A stretch of 64,000 nucleotides of DNA from assembly GCA_036783645.1 (NCBI GenBank), contig DAIPWT010000015.1, positions 1 to 64,000 on the forward strand, given 5' to 3'. This DNA comes from UBA4732 sp002404095 (GTDB lineage Bacteria; Planctomycetota; Planctomycetia; Gemmatales; Gemmataceae). The notes beneath the pieces are model-generated. The model was not told the DNA's origin and searched no databases. It worked only from the letters and a program-made list of their open reading frames with translations. Below are positions 8,915 to 18,258 of this stretch, piece after piece. Both the position numbers and the translations under genes were made by a program. The first letter of the stretch is position 1, and every line of letters begins with the position of its first letter.

Positions 8915-11209
8915 ATGTCGGATCGTCGCTCCTGGCGTCTCAACGTCGCAGCCGGCGTCTTGTTGGTCCTCGGCCTTCTGCTGGCGGTGGCCGTGTTCAG
9001 CCACGATCCCGCCGATTTAGACGAAGGCGTCTACCCGCTCCATCACACGCCTCACAACCTTTTCGGCCTACCCGGCGCGATGGCCGCCCGCGCCCTTGTC
9101 GGCGGCCTCGGCGCGGCCTCCTATTCCTTTTTGGCCGCATGGTTCGTGCTGGTGCTGCCGCTGTTTTGGCGTCAGGGTTGGCGGAACTCGGCGTTGCGTT
9201 TGCTCGGCTGGGTGTTATTGACGCCTATTGCCGCGATCCTGGCCGACCGCTTCAGTGGCAATTGGCCGGGCGGTCCTGCTGCCGGTCCAGGGGGCGCGAT
9301 GGGCGCCTGGTTGTCGCTCTGGCTGGCGGCGCACTTCGATCTGCGGGTGCAGTTAGCCATACTCGGAATCTGCCTGCTGACCGGCTTGGCATTGAGCGCC
9401 GACTTCATAACGCGGCGGCTACCACGCATCACGCGCTGGGCAGGGGTGAAGGGTTTTCAGTTTCTCTGGAGCGCGGTCGGCCTACCCGATAGGCGTCCGT
9501 TAAACAGGTCCTTCAAGAAAATGGTGCAGCCCATCGTTCGCCGACCCAGCGACGCGGCCGAAACACTTTCGCCAACTGAAGCCGCGCAGCCGCCGGCTTT
9601 CGCAACCTTAAAAGGCCCGCATACGATCCCCATTATCCACCATCAGGTTGCCGCCCCATCCGAGACCCTAGGCAAGACGGCCGCCGTGCCTGGCCCGACC
9701 GATCACGAGCGTTTTGCCGATTACAAGTTGCCGCCATTAAAGCTCTTGGAAGACGCAAAGCCGCTCGACCTGGGCAATCAGGATCAGGTGTTGCGCGAAC
9801 GTGCGGCCTTGCTGGAAAAGACGTTCACCGACTTCGGCCTAAGCGTCCGCGTCGTCGGCATCAACACCGGCCCGGTCGTCACGCAGTTCGAGCTGGCCCT
9901 GGAAACCGGCCTACGCCTGCACAAAGTCACGGCCCTCGCCGACGACGTCGCCCTGAATCTGCGGGCGTCGAGCGTGCGCATGGTGGCGCCGATCCCCGGC
10001 AAGAACACCGTCGGCGTGGAGATCCCCAACGAGCAGCGCGCCGTCGTCCGCTTGAAGGAAGTGATCCTCGCCTCGGCGACGAAGATCGCCAAGAGCAAGA
10101 TTCCGTTGTTCCTCGGTAAGGACAGCGAGGGCCGGCCGCTCGTCCACGACTTGGCGGAGATGCCGCACCTGCTCATCGCCGGCGCCACCGGCACCGGCAA
10201 ATCGGTGTGCATGAACGCGATCATCCTCAGTATGCTCATGACGCGCCGCCCCGACGAGTTGAAGATGATTATGATCGACCCCAAAGTGGTCGAACTGAGC
10301 CAGTTCCAGGCCATTCCCCATTTGATGCACCCGGTTATCAGCGACATGAAAAAGGCGGAAGCCGTACTCGCCTGGGCCGTGGACAAAATGGAGGAACGCT
10401 ACGACCTACTGGCGCGGGCGCGGGTGCGCAACATCGCCGCTTATAACGACCTGAAACACGATGATATTTTGCGCCGCATGAAAGTCGTCAACGACGAGGA
10501 GCGCGCCGCCGTCCCTGATCGGATGCCGTACATCGTCATCTTTTTAGATGAAATGGCGGACCTTATTATGATGATGCGCAAGGAGGTCGAGGGGCATATT
10601 ATCCGCCTGACGCAGAAGTCGCGCGCGGCCGGCATTCATCTCGTGTTGGCCACGCAGAGGCCGTCCGTGGACGTGATTACTGGCCTTATCAAATCCAACT
10701 TGCCGTCGCGTATTTGCTTCAAGGTGTCCAGCAAGATCGACAGCCGTGTGGTGCTGGACGAGATGGGCGCCGACAAATTGCTCGGCAAAGGCGATCTACT
10801 GTTTCTACAGCCCGGCGCGGCCGGCCTGATCCGCTGCCAGGGGGCTTACGCCAGCGATGAAGAGATCCATAAAGTCGTTGATTGCCTGGAATGCGAACCT
10901 AGTTACGCACCGGAGTTGATGCAGCTCAACACGGCCAGCCGCGAGGGTTTGATGGAGCGACTGCGCGACCGCGACGATCTGTATGAGGCGGCGGTGGAAG
11001 TGGTGGTGCGCGAGCAGCGCGGCAGCGTGTCGCTGTTGCAGCGGGCGTTGGGCATTGGCTACGGCCGGGCGGCGCGGCTGATCGACTTCATGGCCGAGGA
11101 CGGCATCGTCGGCGGCTACAACGGCAGCAACGCGCGGGAAGTGGCGTACACGCCGGAGACATGGGCGGCGTTTCGCGGCAGCGGCGGGGCGGAGAAACAT
11201 GCGGGGTGA
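8915..11209 (+). CDS. ftsK: DNA translocase FtsK
   Basis: The predicted protein has 764 residues from the ATG at 8915. The N-terminus carries about four hydrophobic membrane segments (residues 12-205), then a Pro/Ala-rich linker, then the RecA-like motor. Walker A is GATGTGKS at residues 423-430 and Walker B is IVIFLDEMADL near residue 540. The C-terminal about 65 residues (SVSLLQRALGIGYGRAARLIDFMAEDGIVG) form the winged-helix gamma domain that reads KOPS and activates XerCD. FtsK pumps chromosome dimers through the septum. Many planctomycetes lack FtsZ but keep FtsK, so the gene is expected. It is followed at once by a long hairpin (11221-11259). Confidence 0.96.
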   Translation: MSDRRSWRLNVAAGVLLVLGLLLAVAVFSHDPADLDEGVYPLHHTPHNLFGLPGAMAARALVGGLGAASYSFLAAWFVLVLPLFWRQGWRNSALRLLGWVLLTPIAAILADRFSGNWPGGPAAGPGGAMGAWLSLWLAAHFDLRVQLAILGICLLTGLALSADFITRRLPRITRWAGVKGFQFLWSAVGLPDRRPLNRSFKKMVQPIVRRPSDAAETLSPTEAAQPPAFATLKGPHTIPIIHHQVAAPSETLGKTAAVPGPTDHERFADYKLPPLKLLEDAKPLDLGNQDQVLRERAALLEKTFTDFGLSVRVVGINTGPVVTQFELALETGLRLHKVTALADDVALNLRASSVRMVAPIPGKNTVGVEIPNEQRAVVRLKEVILASATKIAKSKIPLFLGKDSEGRPLVHDLAEMPHLLIAGATGTGKSVCMNAIILSMLMTRRPDELKMIMIDPKVVELSQFQAIPHLMHPVISDMKKAEAVLAWAVDKMEERYDLLARARVRNIAAYNDLKHDDILRRMKVVNDEERAAVPDRMPYIVIFLDEMADLIMMMRKEVEGHIIRLTQKSRAAGIHLVLATQRPSVDVITGLIKSNLPSRICFKVSSKIDSRVVLDEMGADKLLGKGDLLFLQPGAAGLIRCQGAYASDEEIHKVVDCLECEPSYAPELMQLNTASREGLMERLRDRDDLYEAAVEVVVREQRGSVSLLQRALGIGYGRAARLIDFMAEDGIVGGYNGSNAREVAYTPETWAAFRGSGGAEKHAG

Positions 11210-11220
11210 AGGCAGAACGG

Positions 11221-11259
11221 TTTTCCTCGTTCCCACGCTCTGCGTGGGAACGAGGAAAA
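11221..11259. repeat. Perfect 18-bp hairpin of the 'GTTCCCACGC' palindrome family
   Basis: The left arm (11221-11238, ending GTTCCCACGC) and right arm (11242-11259) are exact complements around the loop TCT. The same core occurs, with slight changes, at 52488-52622. It lies 12 bases behind the ftsK stop codon and ends in a run of A on one strand and T on the other, so it could terminate transcription in both directions. Confidence 0.85.
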
Positions 11260-11493
11260 ACCGCCGCTCGCCAGGGCAACTTGAAAAATCGCGTTCGCGG
11301 GAGTTTTTTTCGGCGTTGGACGATTGATACTCACTTACCCGATGCGTATTATCCATTACTGCGGGACGCGGGGAGGAGCTATCTCCAGACGGAGCATCGG
11401 TTCCATAGTTTTGCCGAAGTGTTTGGAAAGGCTCCTCTCTAACCGCGGCGTTGCGATGAAGCACCTTCGATCAACCGCTGCAGGAGACGGGAC

Positions 11494-11753
11494 ATGGCCT
11501 TCAAGGAGTGGGTCGCGCGGTCGCTGCGAATCAACCTTGGCCTTTCTGCCAAATTCGGGGAGGGGGGGGGGGCAAATCGCGCGCAAAACGACGGATACCG
11601 CTCCTGTTAGAGCGTTTTGAAGATCGCTCACTCCTTTCCGCCACTGGCCTCGCGGCCGTCCCTTCTTTCATGGCCGGCCAACCAGGCGCGACAGGCGCCG
11701 CCGTAGCTTCGGCCACCAACTTGCCGCTTTCTTTAACGAGGGCAAAGCCATGA
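11494..11753 (+). pseudogene. Short LEPR-XLL surface-protein ORF split at a G11 tract
   Basis: The ATG at 11494 starts MAFKEWVARSLRINLGLSAKFG in one frame. The characteristic continuation KSRAKRRIPLLLERFEDRSLLSA lies in the next frame, right after eleven G residues at 11562-11572. With 12 (or 9) G the two parts join into one product of about 87 residues whose stop overlaps the start of the next gene (ATGA at 11750). The basic stretch followed by LLLERFEDRSLLSA is the LEPR-XLL-like motif of planctomycete surface proteins. The full-length product would still be short, so this could be a leader-like remnant, a phase-variable ORF or an assembly artefact. The frame facts are seen directly; the rest is inference. 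Confidence 0.6.
11562..11572. repeat. G11 homopolymer at the frame break
   Basis: Eleven consecutive G residues, the longest G/C run in the window, lie exactly where the reading frame of the LEPR-XLL ORF changes. One extra G would restore the frame. Confidence 0.9.
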
Positions 11754-13696
11754 GAATGTACAGCCTTCTGCGGTCTTTAAGCGCCTTAACGCGCCGTTCG
11801 GAAGTCTCCGTCTCTTCCAAACCACGGCTCCCGCGGTTGACGTTGGAGGCGCTGGAGGAACGCACGCTCCTAAGCGGAAACCCCGCTGCCACCGTGGTGA
11901 TACCCGTCAGCAGCCCCTTTTTCCATAACGGACAGGTTTATGACACTGACCTCAACAGTCCGCAGGCCGCAAAAGAGGCTATTTATGAGCCGAACGGGGA
12001 CATCCTTATCATCGGACAGGCGCCGGACCCTATAAAAACCGGAACTGGTTATTACGTCCAGGACTTTGCGGTCACGCGGCTGCTCCCCGACGGCACCTTC
12101 GATACGTCTTTCGGCAACGGGGGGACGGTCATAACGTCCTTGTCGAACGGCGATGACAGCGCCCAAGATGTTCTTGTACAGCCAGACGGTAAGATCGTCG
12201 TCGTGGGAACCGTCTCGTACCCTGGGAATGGCGCGACGACCGGCTTCGGGATCGTGCGCTACAACGCTGACGGCAGCCTTGACGCTTCCTTTGGTACGGA
12301 CGGCAAGGTCGTATCCACGTTTGGGGGTGTCTTCGCTGAACCGCAAGCCGTGGCTTTACAGCCGGACGGCAAGATCGTCGTGGTGGGAGATTCTACGGTT
12401 GGCGTCGGGCAGCAAGAGTTAGATGGAAAAACAGGCGAGTTGCAAACCGTCGCTCCTGATACATACATTTCTGGTTCACAGACATTCACCTGGCCTTTTT
12501 CCTACGCACGGACATTTACTGTCGCCCGCTATAACTCGGACGGCAGCCTCGACGCGTCGTTTGCTCAGGGCGGCGTCTCCCAGCTAAATCTGGATTGCGA
12601 CGGAATGGATGTTGCGAGCGCCGTACAGGTCGGCGCGGATGGAAAAATCCTCGTCACCGGCTTTGCCGGGTATGGAGCACCTGTTGTACTGCCCATCGCC
12701 ATTTCGGGGATCGAAGAGGTTCCGACGCCCACCCCTCCGCCTCCTGCTAACAGCGGTCCCGTCGCTGTCCAGTACAACCCGGACGGTACGCTGGACACGA
12801 CCTTCGGCGACCACACGTTCGGTACGGGCGGCATACAGTTCGGCTCGCAGATCGACGTCGAACACGCATCGATGTACCAGATCGCGTTTCCGCCTTCCCC
12901 GCCGAATGGCCTTCCCGCCGCGCCGCCCGTTTCAACGACGCCGGGCGGAGATGTCGGTCCCACGCCAGCGCCCGTCACGTCGGGGACGACCGGCGGCGAC
13001 GCGGAGGGCGCGACCGCTTCCGCCGATTCGGCGCCGGTGTTTATCGCCTATGTCACGACCCCTGCCGGTTCGGCGGACGCAACGAATTCCGGCCCGCCCG
13101 CCGCCCCCGTGACCAATCTGACGGCGTTGTACCTGGAAGCCATGAGCATCACCGGCGGCCTGCCCGTCGGCGCCCAGCCGCTGCCGGGCGGCGGTTACGG
13201 CGTCATCGGCTTTGCCCCGGTAACGGGCACGGTCCCCGCTTCGATAGCGCCCAGCGACTTTTACCGGACGCAAATTTCCGGCGGCGGCTCGGTGCTGGTC
13301 GTGGACGGGCCGACCGATCCGTTCGCCCCTCTCACCACGGGCGACTTCACGCCGGTCAACGCTTTCGACATGGCCGGCGACGCTTTTTCGCCGCCCGGCG
13401 ACGGCGTTGTTGTACCGCAGGCCGTGCGAGACGCCGTGTTCGCGTCCTTGCCGACGGTTGAAGCATTCCGACCGCAAGCCCGGCCTATCGTCGCGGCGCC
13501 GTCGGCTCAACGTCCCGCGATCGCTCCGGCCGCGGCCAACGTCGTCGCGCCGCCGCCGGGCGACGCCTTGCCTCTAACGAAACCGGTGGGCCTTGGACTT
13601 GCCGGCATCGGCTTGGCAGGCGCGGGCCTTATGCGGCAACGCAAACGTCGCAAAGGCTTCTGGCCGTTTGCGCTGGCGACGAGCGCGAGTCGTTAG
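11750..13696 (+). CDS. LEPR-XLL surface protein with delta-60 (DUF5122-like) repeats
   Basis: The predicted protein has 648 residues. It starts with basic residues and the LEPR-XLL motif PRLTLEALEERTLLSG (residues 28-43). Residues 60-350 contain at least five delta-60-type units such as VLVQPDGKIVVVG and VRYNADGSLDASFG, which form a beta-propeller-like domain in secreted proteins. A Pro/Ala/Thr-rich region follows. The C-terminus has a hydrophobic Gly/Ala/Leu stretch and then RQRKRRKGFWPF, a sorting- or membrane-anchor-like tail. It is probably exported to the cell surface. The start ATG overlaps the stop of the preceding ORF (ATGA), suggesting translational coupling. No enzymatic motif is visible. 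Confidence 0.85.
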   Translation: MRMYSLLRSLSALTRRSEVSVSSKPRLPRLTLEALEERTLLSGNPAATVVIPVSSPFFHNGQVYDTDLNSPQAAKEAIYEPNGDILIIGQAPDPIKTGTGYYVQDFAVTRLLPDGTFDTSFGNGGTVITSLSNGDDSAQDVLVQPDGKIVVVGTVSYPGNGATTGFGIVRYNADGSLDASFGTDGKVVSTFGGVFAEPQAVALQPDGKIVVVGDSTVGVGQQELDGKTGELQTVAPDTYISGSQTFTWPFSYARTFTVARYNSDGSLDASFAQGGVSQLNLDCDGMDVASAVQVGADGKILVTGFAGYGAPVVLPIAISGIEEVPTPTPPPPANSGPVAVQYNPDGTLDTTFGDHTFGTGGIQFGSQIDVEHASMYQIAFPPSPPNGLPAAPPVSTTPGGDVGPTPAPVTSGTTGGDAEGATASADSAPVFIAYVTTPAGSADATNSGPPAAPVTNLTALYLEAMSITGGLPVGAQPLPGGGYGVIGFAPVTGTVPASIAPSDFYRTQISGGGSVLVVDGPTDPFAPLTTGDFTPVNAFDMAGDAFSPPGDGVVVPQAVRDAVFASLPTVEAFRPQARPIVAAPSAQRPAIAPAAANVVAPPPGDALPLTKPVGLGLAGIGLAGAGLMRQRKRRKGFWPFALATSASR

Positions 13697-13824
13697 GTCA
13701 AAAGGATCGCCGCAACGACCCACAGGCCGCCTCAAGGGCTGGGTAAGGTGCGGAATAATCGGTGTCAGTTCCTATTTACTCGTTTCCACGAAGATCGCGT
13801 GAACGAGGGAACCTCCCGATTCTA

Positions 13825-14142
13825 TCACTCCGGTTTGAATTCATTTTTTCGGACATGGTAGATCGGATATACGCCGTATCCCTTGGCCAGCGGCGTCTGT
13901 CCCATGTATTCACACACGAAGTCCGTCAGGCCTTCGGCCGCCGCCAGCGCGGCGAAGCCACGGCTGGCGTACACCTGATTGGGCGGCGTGATCGGTTCGA
14001 TCCGCGCGGCCTGGCTGACGTGCGTACCGACGCAGGTGAGTTTCTCTGTCACCGGATCGATGCACTCGAAAACAGGGCCGGCGTGTAGAGCGATACGCAA
14101 TCCGAGTGAAGCCGGCAGGCCGAGTTGTTGCCAGTCGGTTTT
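13825..14142 (-). pseudogene. Remnant of a class III adenylate/guanylate cyclase domain
   Basis: Leftward translation from about 14142 gives the C-terminal half of a class III cyclase catalytic domain: LGLRIALHAGPVFE, GTHVSQAARIEPITPPNQVYAS and YMGQTPLAKGYGVYPIYHV. The conserved GxxVxxAARIE element and the final lysine-glycine strand are recognisable. The N-terminal half with the metal-binding Asp residues is missing, and no start codon with a ribosome-binding site precedes it. It is therefore most likely the broken end of a larger gene, cut off near a small palindrome at 14166-14184. It cannot be active alone. Confidence 0.72.
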
Positions 14143-14165
14143 TGTGACGTGATCGTCTGGTGTGC

Positions 14166-14184
14166 CACGGCTGTTTCAGCCGTG
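14166..14184. repeat. Small 8-bp hairpin CACGGCTG-TTT-CAGCCGTG
   Basis: Perfect 8-bp stem with a TTT loop, sitting between the cyclase remnant and the stop codon of the ABC ATPase gene. It may mark the deletion point of the cyclase gene or terminate the leftward ABC transcript. Confidence 0.6.
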
Positions 14185-14209
14185 TTTCGATAGCTTAGGG
14201 GACGGCTTC

Positions 14210-15145
14210 TTAATTCGTGATCCCCTTCGTGATTCCCATAAACACATCTTCCAGATCGATTTCCTCTTCTTTGAGCATCTTGAGGCGTAAGCCGTTCTGC
14301 AATAACAAGTCCGCAATAAAGCTGCCATCGATCACACCGTCGGCCAGTGTCACGCGCAAACAATCCTCCGCCTCGCGCGCCTCGACCGTCTTCACGTCGA
14401 TATGCGCCTCCAGCAATTCGCGGGCGGTCGCATTCTGTTCGTGGCCGACGGCGACAAAATAGACCGCGTTTTGTCGCACTTGCTTGATGGCCGTCTGCAC
14501 GTCGCCGTCGAACAGCAGTTGGCCGCGCTCGATGATGCCGATCTTGTTGCAGATGTCGGCCAACTCCGGCAGAATGTGGCTCGACACCAGGATCGTCTTT
14601 CCCATGTTGCGCAGCTCTTTGAGCAGGTTGCGCATGTCGATGCGGGCGCGCGGGTCGAGGCCGCTGGCCGGCTCGTCCAGCAGCAAGACCTGCGGTTCAT
14701 GCAGTAGTACGCGCGCCAAGCCCAGCCGCTGCGTCATGCCGCGCGACAGGCTCGTCACCAGGGCGTCGCGCTTGTAGCCAAGGTCCACCAGCTCCAGCAC
14801 TTGATCGCACTTGCGACGCCGCTCCGGCCCTTTGATGCGGTAGGCGGCCGCGAAAAATTCCAGATATTCAATCACCTTCATGTCGTCGTAAACGCCGAAG
14901 AAGTCCGGCATGTAACCCATGAGCCGGCGAATCTCCTTGGCGTTGTTGTAGATCGAATAGCCGCACACCGACGCCTCGCCCCAGGTCGGGTTGAGCAGCG
15001 TAGACAGGATGCGCATGGTGGTCGTTTTGCCGGCGCCGTTGGGGCCGATGAAGCCGTATACGTCGCCGCGCTCCAGCTTCAACGTCAGCCGGTTCAGGGC
15101 GTACAGGTCGCCATACATTTTCGTCAGGTCGCGCGTCTCGATCAT
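14210..15145 (-). CDS. ABC transporter ATP-binding protein
   Basis: The predicted protein has 311 residues. Walker A is GPNGAGKT at residues 34-41, the signature is SLSRGMTQRLGLARVL near 136, and Walker B is QVLLLDEPASGLDPRA near 157, followed by the switch histidine in VSSHILPE. The C-terminal about 90 residues are an accessory domain common in CcmA/NatA-like exporters. No ABC-2 permease lies beside it. Its only partner is the large membrane-anchored protein encoded just upstream, 11 bases away. The pair resembles gliding/export-type ABC modules in which a periplasmic accessory protein joins an ABC motor. The substrate is unknown. Confidence 0.93.
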   Translation of the reverse strand: MIETRDLTKMYGDLYALNRLTLKLERGDVYGFIGPNGAGKTTTMRILSTLLNPTWGEASVCGYSIYNNAKEIRRLMGYMPDFFGVYDDMKVIEYLEFFAAAYRIKGPERRRKCDQVLELVDLGYKRDALVTSLSRGMTQRLGLARVLLHEPQVLLLDEPASGLDPRARIDMRNLLKELRNMGKTILVSSHILPELADICNKIGIIERGQLLFDGDVQTAIKQVRQNAVYFVAVGHEQNATARELLEAHIDVKTVEAREAEDCLRVTLADGVIDGSFIADLLLQNGLRLKMLKEEEIDLEDVFMGITKGITN

Positions 15146-15156
15146 AAAGTTCAGCC

Positions 15157-17643
15157 CTATTTAGCGGATTGCAGCGGGATATAGGCGCGAATATAGGTTT
15201 GCTGTCCCAAAAAGCCGGACAGGGCCGGCCGTTCCGCCTTGCCGCCGGGCAGGCGGTCCAGCCAGAGGCGCGTGGCGGAGCCGGGGTCGCGCGCGACGGT
15301 TTCGGAATGGTCGTACAGAGTCGGCGTCCGCGCCACCAGGATGATCTCGTCGCGCCAGACCTTATCGGCCTGAACGGGCGCCGTCTTTTCTTCGTCCAGG
15401 CGCCAACTCTGATCGAACGGGCGTAGGCCGCTGTTGTTCATCTGGCCGCCATCGGCCTTGGTGTGAAACATCAGGTCTTTCAGCAGTTCGTAGGGCTGCT
15501 TAACGGGGTAATTGGGCTGCGGGTTATTGAACCGGCCGTTCTGCCCAGGGTCGGCTGGCGCGAAGGCCGCGCCCGTAAGCGGCGCCAGCGTCTGCATGTT
15601 TCCCACCCATTGCGACGCTGGCAGGCCGATTTTATTGCCCGCGAACAGGGTCTGGACGTTGAAGGTCGCGCCTGGCCCTAAGTCGGGGACCGCGTGATAC
15701 CGACCCTGATAAAACACCGTCACACTCTGCAATTCCACCGGCAGCTGGTTGGTGATCTCGCCGACCAGCTTGGTTTTGTCGGCCGGGTCGCGGCGAATGC
15801 GCGCGGCAAGCGGCGGCTTGGCCGTATCGAGGCCCGCGCGCCACGATGCCTGGAAGGTGCGCGTGGACCAGACCGGAATGGGTACGCGCTCCAGACCGGA
15901 GGCGTCTTCGGCGTAAGCATACGGCTTGCGGAACAGGCTGGACGAGCCGACGCGCTCGGCTAGATCGGGATTGGCCAAGACCGCCACCTCAACCGCGTGT
16001 GATGTGGCGTCCTGGGGCGGCGCGACAGTCCAGGTCGGGGCCGTCGGTTCCACGCCGATCGTGTAGTCCTGGATGCGCGGGCTGAAGAGGGTGAACCACG
16101 TCGTCCCGTAGGCTTGTTGCGGGGAGTGCAGATCATATTCCACAAGATCAATCTTGTTAATCCGCAAATCGTCGCCCTTCATGGCGTAAGCGACGCAGTA
16201 AACGAGTACGCTAAGGCTCAGGACGACCACCGGAAAGGTAATCCAGGTCAGTTCAGGGCGTTTGAAGACGCGCGTGAGGAGGACGTAATCGAGCGGCCCG
16301 ACAATGAGGATATAAATAAGAATAAATAGCGCCACCCAGCCGAAACTGACGACAGGGATCTGCTCGAAGTTTTCGAGGGCGCGCTGCAATTCGGCGAGGA
16401 GGGCCGGCTGCTCGTTGACGGTGACATCCAAGCCTGGCGCTACTTGTTGCGGCTGGCGCGGCGCGGCGAGTCCGGCTTTGGGCGTAAACTCGGATTGGAC
16501 TTTGCTCCAGAAGGCTTTCTGCCCTTCCGGCCAGGTTTTGAACGGTGGCCCGTCAAGATCGAACGCGGTCATCCAAACGCGACCCAGTCCACATGACGCC
16601 TCCACCACGACGGGGCATTCCTGCGTTTTGTCGCCAACCTTGGCGGATTCACTGGCGAGGACGGTGACGCCGTCGCCTGGAATCAGCCGGAGGATTTCGA
16701 CGTTGTGAAGCGCCGGGGCGAAGGGTCCGTTGGGGGCTGCCCAACGCACCAGATTGGCCGTTTCAGGGCACATGGCACTGCCTTCGATCCGGCAGTTGAT
16801 GAGCGGCATTTTGTCGAAGTCGGGCAGCGGCATCTTATCGAGTACCTGCGCGACGACCGACGCATGTTCGGGCGAGGGGCCGACGGAAACGACCAGTTTG
16901 CCGCCGCGGCGCACCCATTCCGCCAGCGCCTTGCGGCGCGGGGCGCCGTTATCCGAGTTGAGGTCGTTGATGAATTTCTCGTCGCGCGTGACGAGGATCA
17001 CCACGTCGGCGGCTTCATAGCCGAACCAGAGGTCCGGCATGTCGAAATCATTTTCGATATAAGCGAACTGTACTGTCCCTTTTTGTTCCATCGCGTCGTC
17101 GGCGGCCCCCGCCGCGAGCGCCGGCAGGCCGAGGATGGAACGCTTCATCTCCGCCATTTTTCCGCCCACGGACAGATAGAGTACGTCCTTGGCGCCGAGC
17201 GTTTCCTTGTCCACTTCGCGCGTAAGCCGCGGGACGCCCTGGACGCTACGGCCCTCGGCGGTCAAGAGGTCCACGGAGAACTCGCTGCCAACCGCACCGG
17301 GGCGAACATAGGCGATGGCGTTGTAATCGTCGTTGGGGGCGAGCGCGGGAACGGCTACGTCGTAGTGATACGCGGTGTTCTCGGTGTCGGTGGTTTCGAC
17401 GCGCAGCTTGTAGCGGTCGCGGACGTTGCCAGCGGGGCTGGCCTTGAGCTTGACGTAGACGGGCGCCCAGGCGCCGTTGCGCGAGCGTGCGGTTTCCTCT
17501 TCTTTCTGGCTGCCGGGCAGGCCGATGCGGACTTTCTCAATATGCGGCGGCGCCGACTGCTGCGCAAAGGCGACGGCCGGGCCGCCGATAAAGAGCCAAT
17601 ACAGAAGGCAAATCGCCCCCTTCGTCCGAATGGTGTTTTCCAT
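15157..17643 (-). CDS. Large secreted or membrane protein partner of the ABC ATPase
   Basis: The predicted protein has 828 residues from the ATG at 17643. It opens with a signal peptide (AICLLYWLFIGGPAVAFAQQ). Residues 30-430 look like a soluble exported region whose middle (VVILVTRDEKFINDL, RRKALAEWVRRGGKLVVSVGPSP) resembles glutamine-amidotransferase-like or DUF4350-type folds. Two adjacent hydrophobic segments, FGWVALFILIYILIVGPLDY and ITFPVVVLSLSVLVYCVAYA, then span the membrane, and a beta-rich C-terminal domain follows. It lies 11 bases ahead of the ABC ATPase gene and is probably co-transcribed with it. I cannot name the family. A link to the ABC transporter is inferred from context only. 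Confidence 0.8.
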   Translation of the reverse strand: MENTIRTKGAICLLYWLFIGGPAVAFAQQSAPPHIEKVRIGLPGSQKEEETARSRNGAWAPVYVKLKASPAGNVRDRYKLRVETTDTENTAYHYDVAVPALAPNDDYNAIAYVRPGAVGSEFSVDLLTAEGRSVQGVPRLTREVDKETLGAKDVLYLSVGGKMAEMKRSILGLPALAAGAADDAMEQKGTVQFAYIENDFDMPDLWFGYEAADVVILVTRDEKFINDLNSDNGAPRRKALAEWVRRGGKLVVSVGPSPEHASVVAQVLDKMPLPDFDKMPLINCRIEGSAMCPETANLVRWAAPNGPFAPALHNVEILRLIPGDGVTVLASESAKVGDKTQECPVVVEASCGLGRVWMTAFDLDGPPFKTWPEGQKAFWSKVQSEFTPKAGLAAPRQPQQVAPGLDVTVNEQPALLAELQRALENFEQIPVVSFGWVALFILIYILIVGPLDYVLLTRVFKRPELTWITFPVVVLSLSVLVYCVAYAMKGDDLRINKIDLVEYDLHSPQQAYGTTWFTLFSPRIQDYTIGVEPTAPTWTVAPPQDATSHAVEVAVLANPDLAERVGSSSLFRKPYAYAEDASGLERVPIPVWSTRTFQASWRAGLDTAKPPLAARIRRDPADKTKLVGEITNQLPVELQSVTVFYQGRYHAVPDLGPGATFNVQTLFAGNKIGLPASQWVGNMQTLAPLTGAAFAPADPGQNGRFNNPQPNYPVKQPYELLKDLMFHTKADGGQMNNSGLRPFDQSWRLDEEKTAPVQADKVWRDEIILVARTPTLYDHSETVARDPGSATRLWLDRLPGGKAERPALSGFLGQQTYIRAYIPLQSAK

Positions 17644-17662
17644 TCCACATCCCGCATCGAAA

Positions 17663-17968
17663 TTAGGGCTTTTCCGCTTGGTCGCAGACGCACGGACTAT
17701 AACCGCAGCCGGGACAACCGGCGCCGTACTTGTCTCGGACGGCCGCGTCCAGATCAACGCCGGCGACGTTGGCCAGCGTCGCCAGCCAGGCCAGCACGTC
17801 GGCGAACTCGGCGGCGAGTGCGGCTTTGTCATTGCCGCGCAGCTCCGCCGACAGCTCGCCGACTTCCTCCATGAACCACATGAACGTGCCTTCGACGCCG
17901 CGGCGCCGATCCTTGGCGTCGTAGGCGCCGCGGATGAGAGCCTGGAGTTGCGGCAGGGTGAGAGCCAT
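17663..17968 (-). CDS. MazG-like nucleotide pyrophosphohydrolase with Cys-rich tail
   Basis: The predicted protein has 101 residues. The core FMWFMEEVGELSAEL (residues 29-43) carries the EExxE metal-binding motif and AAEFADVLAWLATLAN carries the ExxD partner, as in all-alpha MazG/dUTPase enzymes that hydrolyse NTPs to NMP and pyrophosphate. The C-terminus GCPGCGYSPCVC has four Cys in a CxxC-x4-CxC arrangement that could bind zinc or a metal cluster. It is the first gene of the leftward run that continues with the membrane protein and ABC ATPase, 19 bases away. Confidence 0.88.
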   Translation of the reverse strand: MALTLPQLQALIRGAYDAKDRRRGVEGTFMWFMEEVGELSAELRGNDKAALAAEFADVLAWLATLANVAGVDLDAAVRDKYGAGCPGCGYSPCVCDQAEKP

Positions 17969-18028
17969 GTTCGTTATACGTCCCGAGCCGTGAGGCGGTT
18001 TGATGGAACGCGGCGTCAGGTTCGGTGA

Positions 18029-18256
18029 CTATCGCCGCGCTGCGACGAGTTCCTCGGCCGACACGGCGATGTCACGAGCGATCTTACGCAGTAATATGGG
18101 AGAAATGTCTCGCCCCTTGTGGAAGGGAACCGTGGTCCCCCGGCCGTCCATATGGCGAAACTGTTGGTGCGCGCTGCGCTGCCGCACCTCGACGAAACCC
18201 AGCGCCTCCAGACATGCTACTACTTCGTGCGGCTTCAGCACCGGCAGCTTGGACAT
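18029..18256 (-). CDS. hicA: HicA-family mRNA interferase toxin
   Basis: The predicted protein has 75 residues. It has the HicA/YcfA double-stranded-RNA-binding-like fold: LPVLKPHEVVACLEALGFVEVRQRSAHQQFRH contains the G-[FY] turn and the catalytic histidine context (SAHQQFRH), followed by TTVPFHKGRDISPILLRKIARDI. HicA enzymes cleave mRNA independently of the ribosome. The gene starts 2 bases after the HicB-type gene ends, in the order hicB-hicA. Confidence 0.92.
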   Translation of the reverse strand: MSKLPVLKPHEVVACLEALGFVEVRQRSAHQQFRHMDGRGTTVPFHKGRDISPILLRKIARDIAVSAEELVAARR

Positions 18257-18258
18257 GA

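Noticed and set aside
13770..13805. Imperfect palindrome resembling the GTTCCCACGC family
   Set aside because: Too many mismatches to call; it may be a decayed copy.
16705..17874. 389-codon rightward ORF opposite the large membrane-protein gene
   Set aside because: It is antisense to a gene with clear signal peptide and membrane segments, has no family motif, and arises from high GC.
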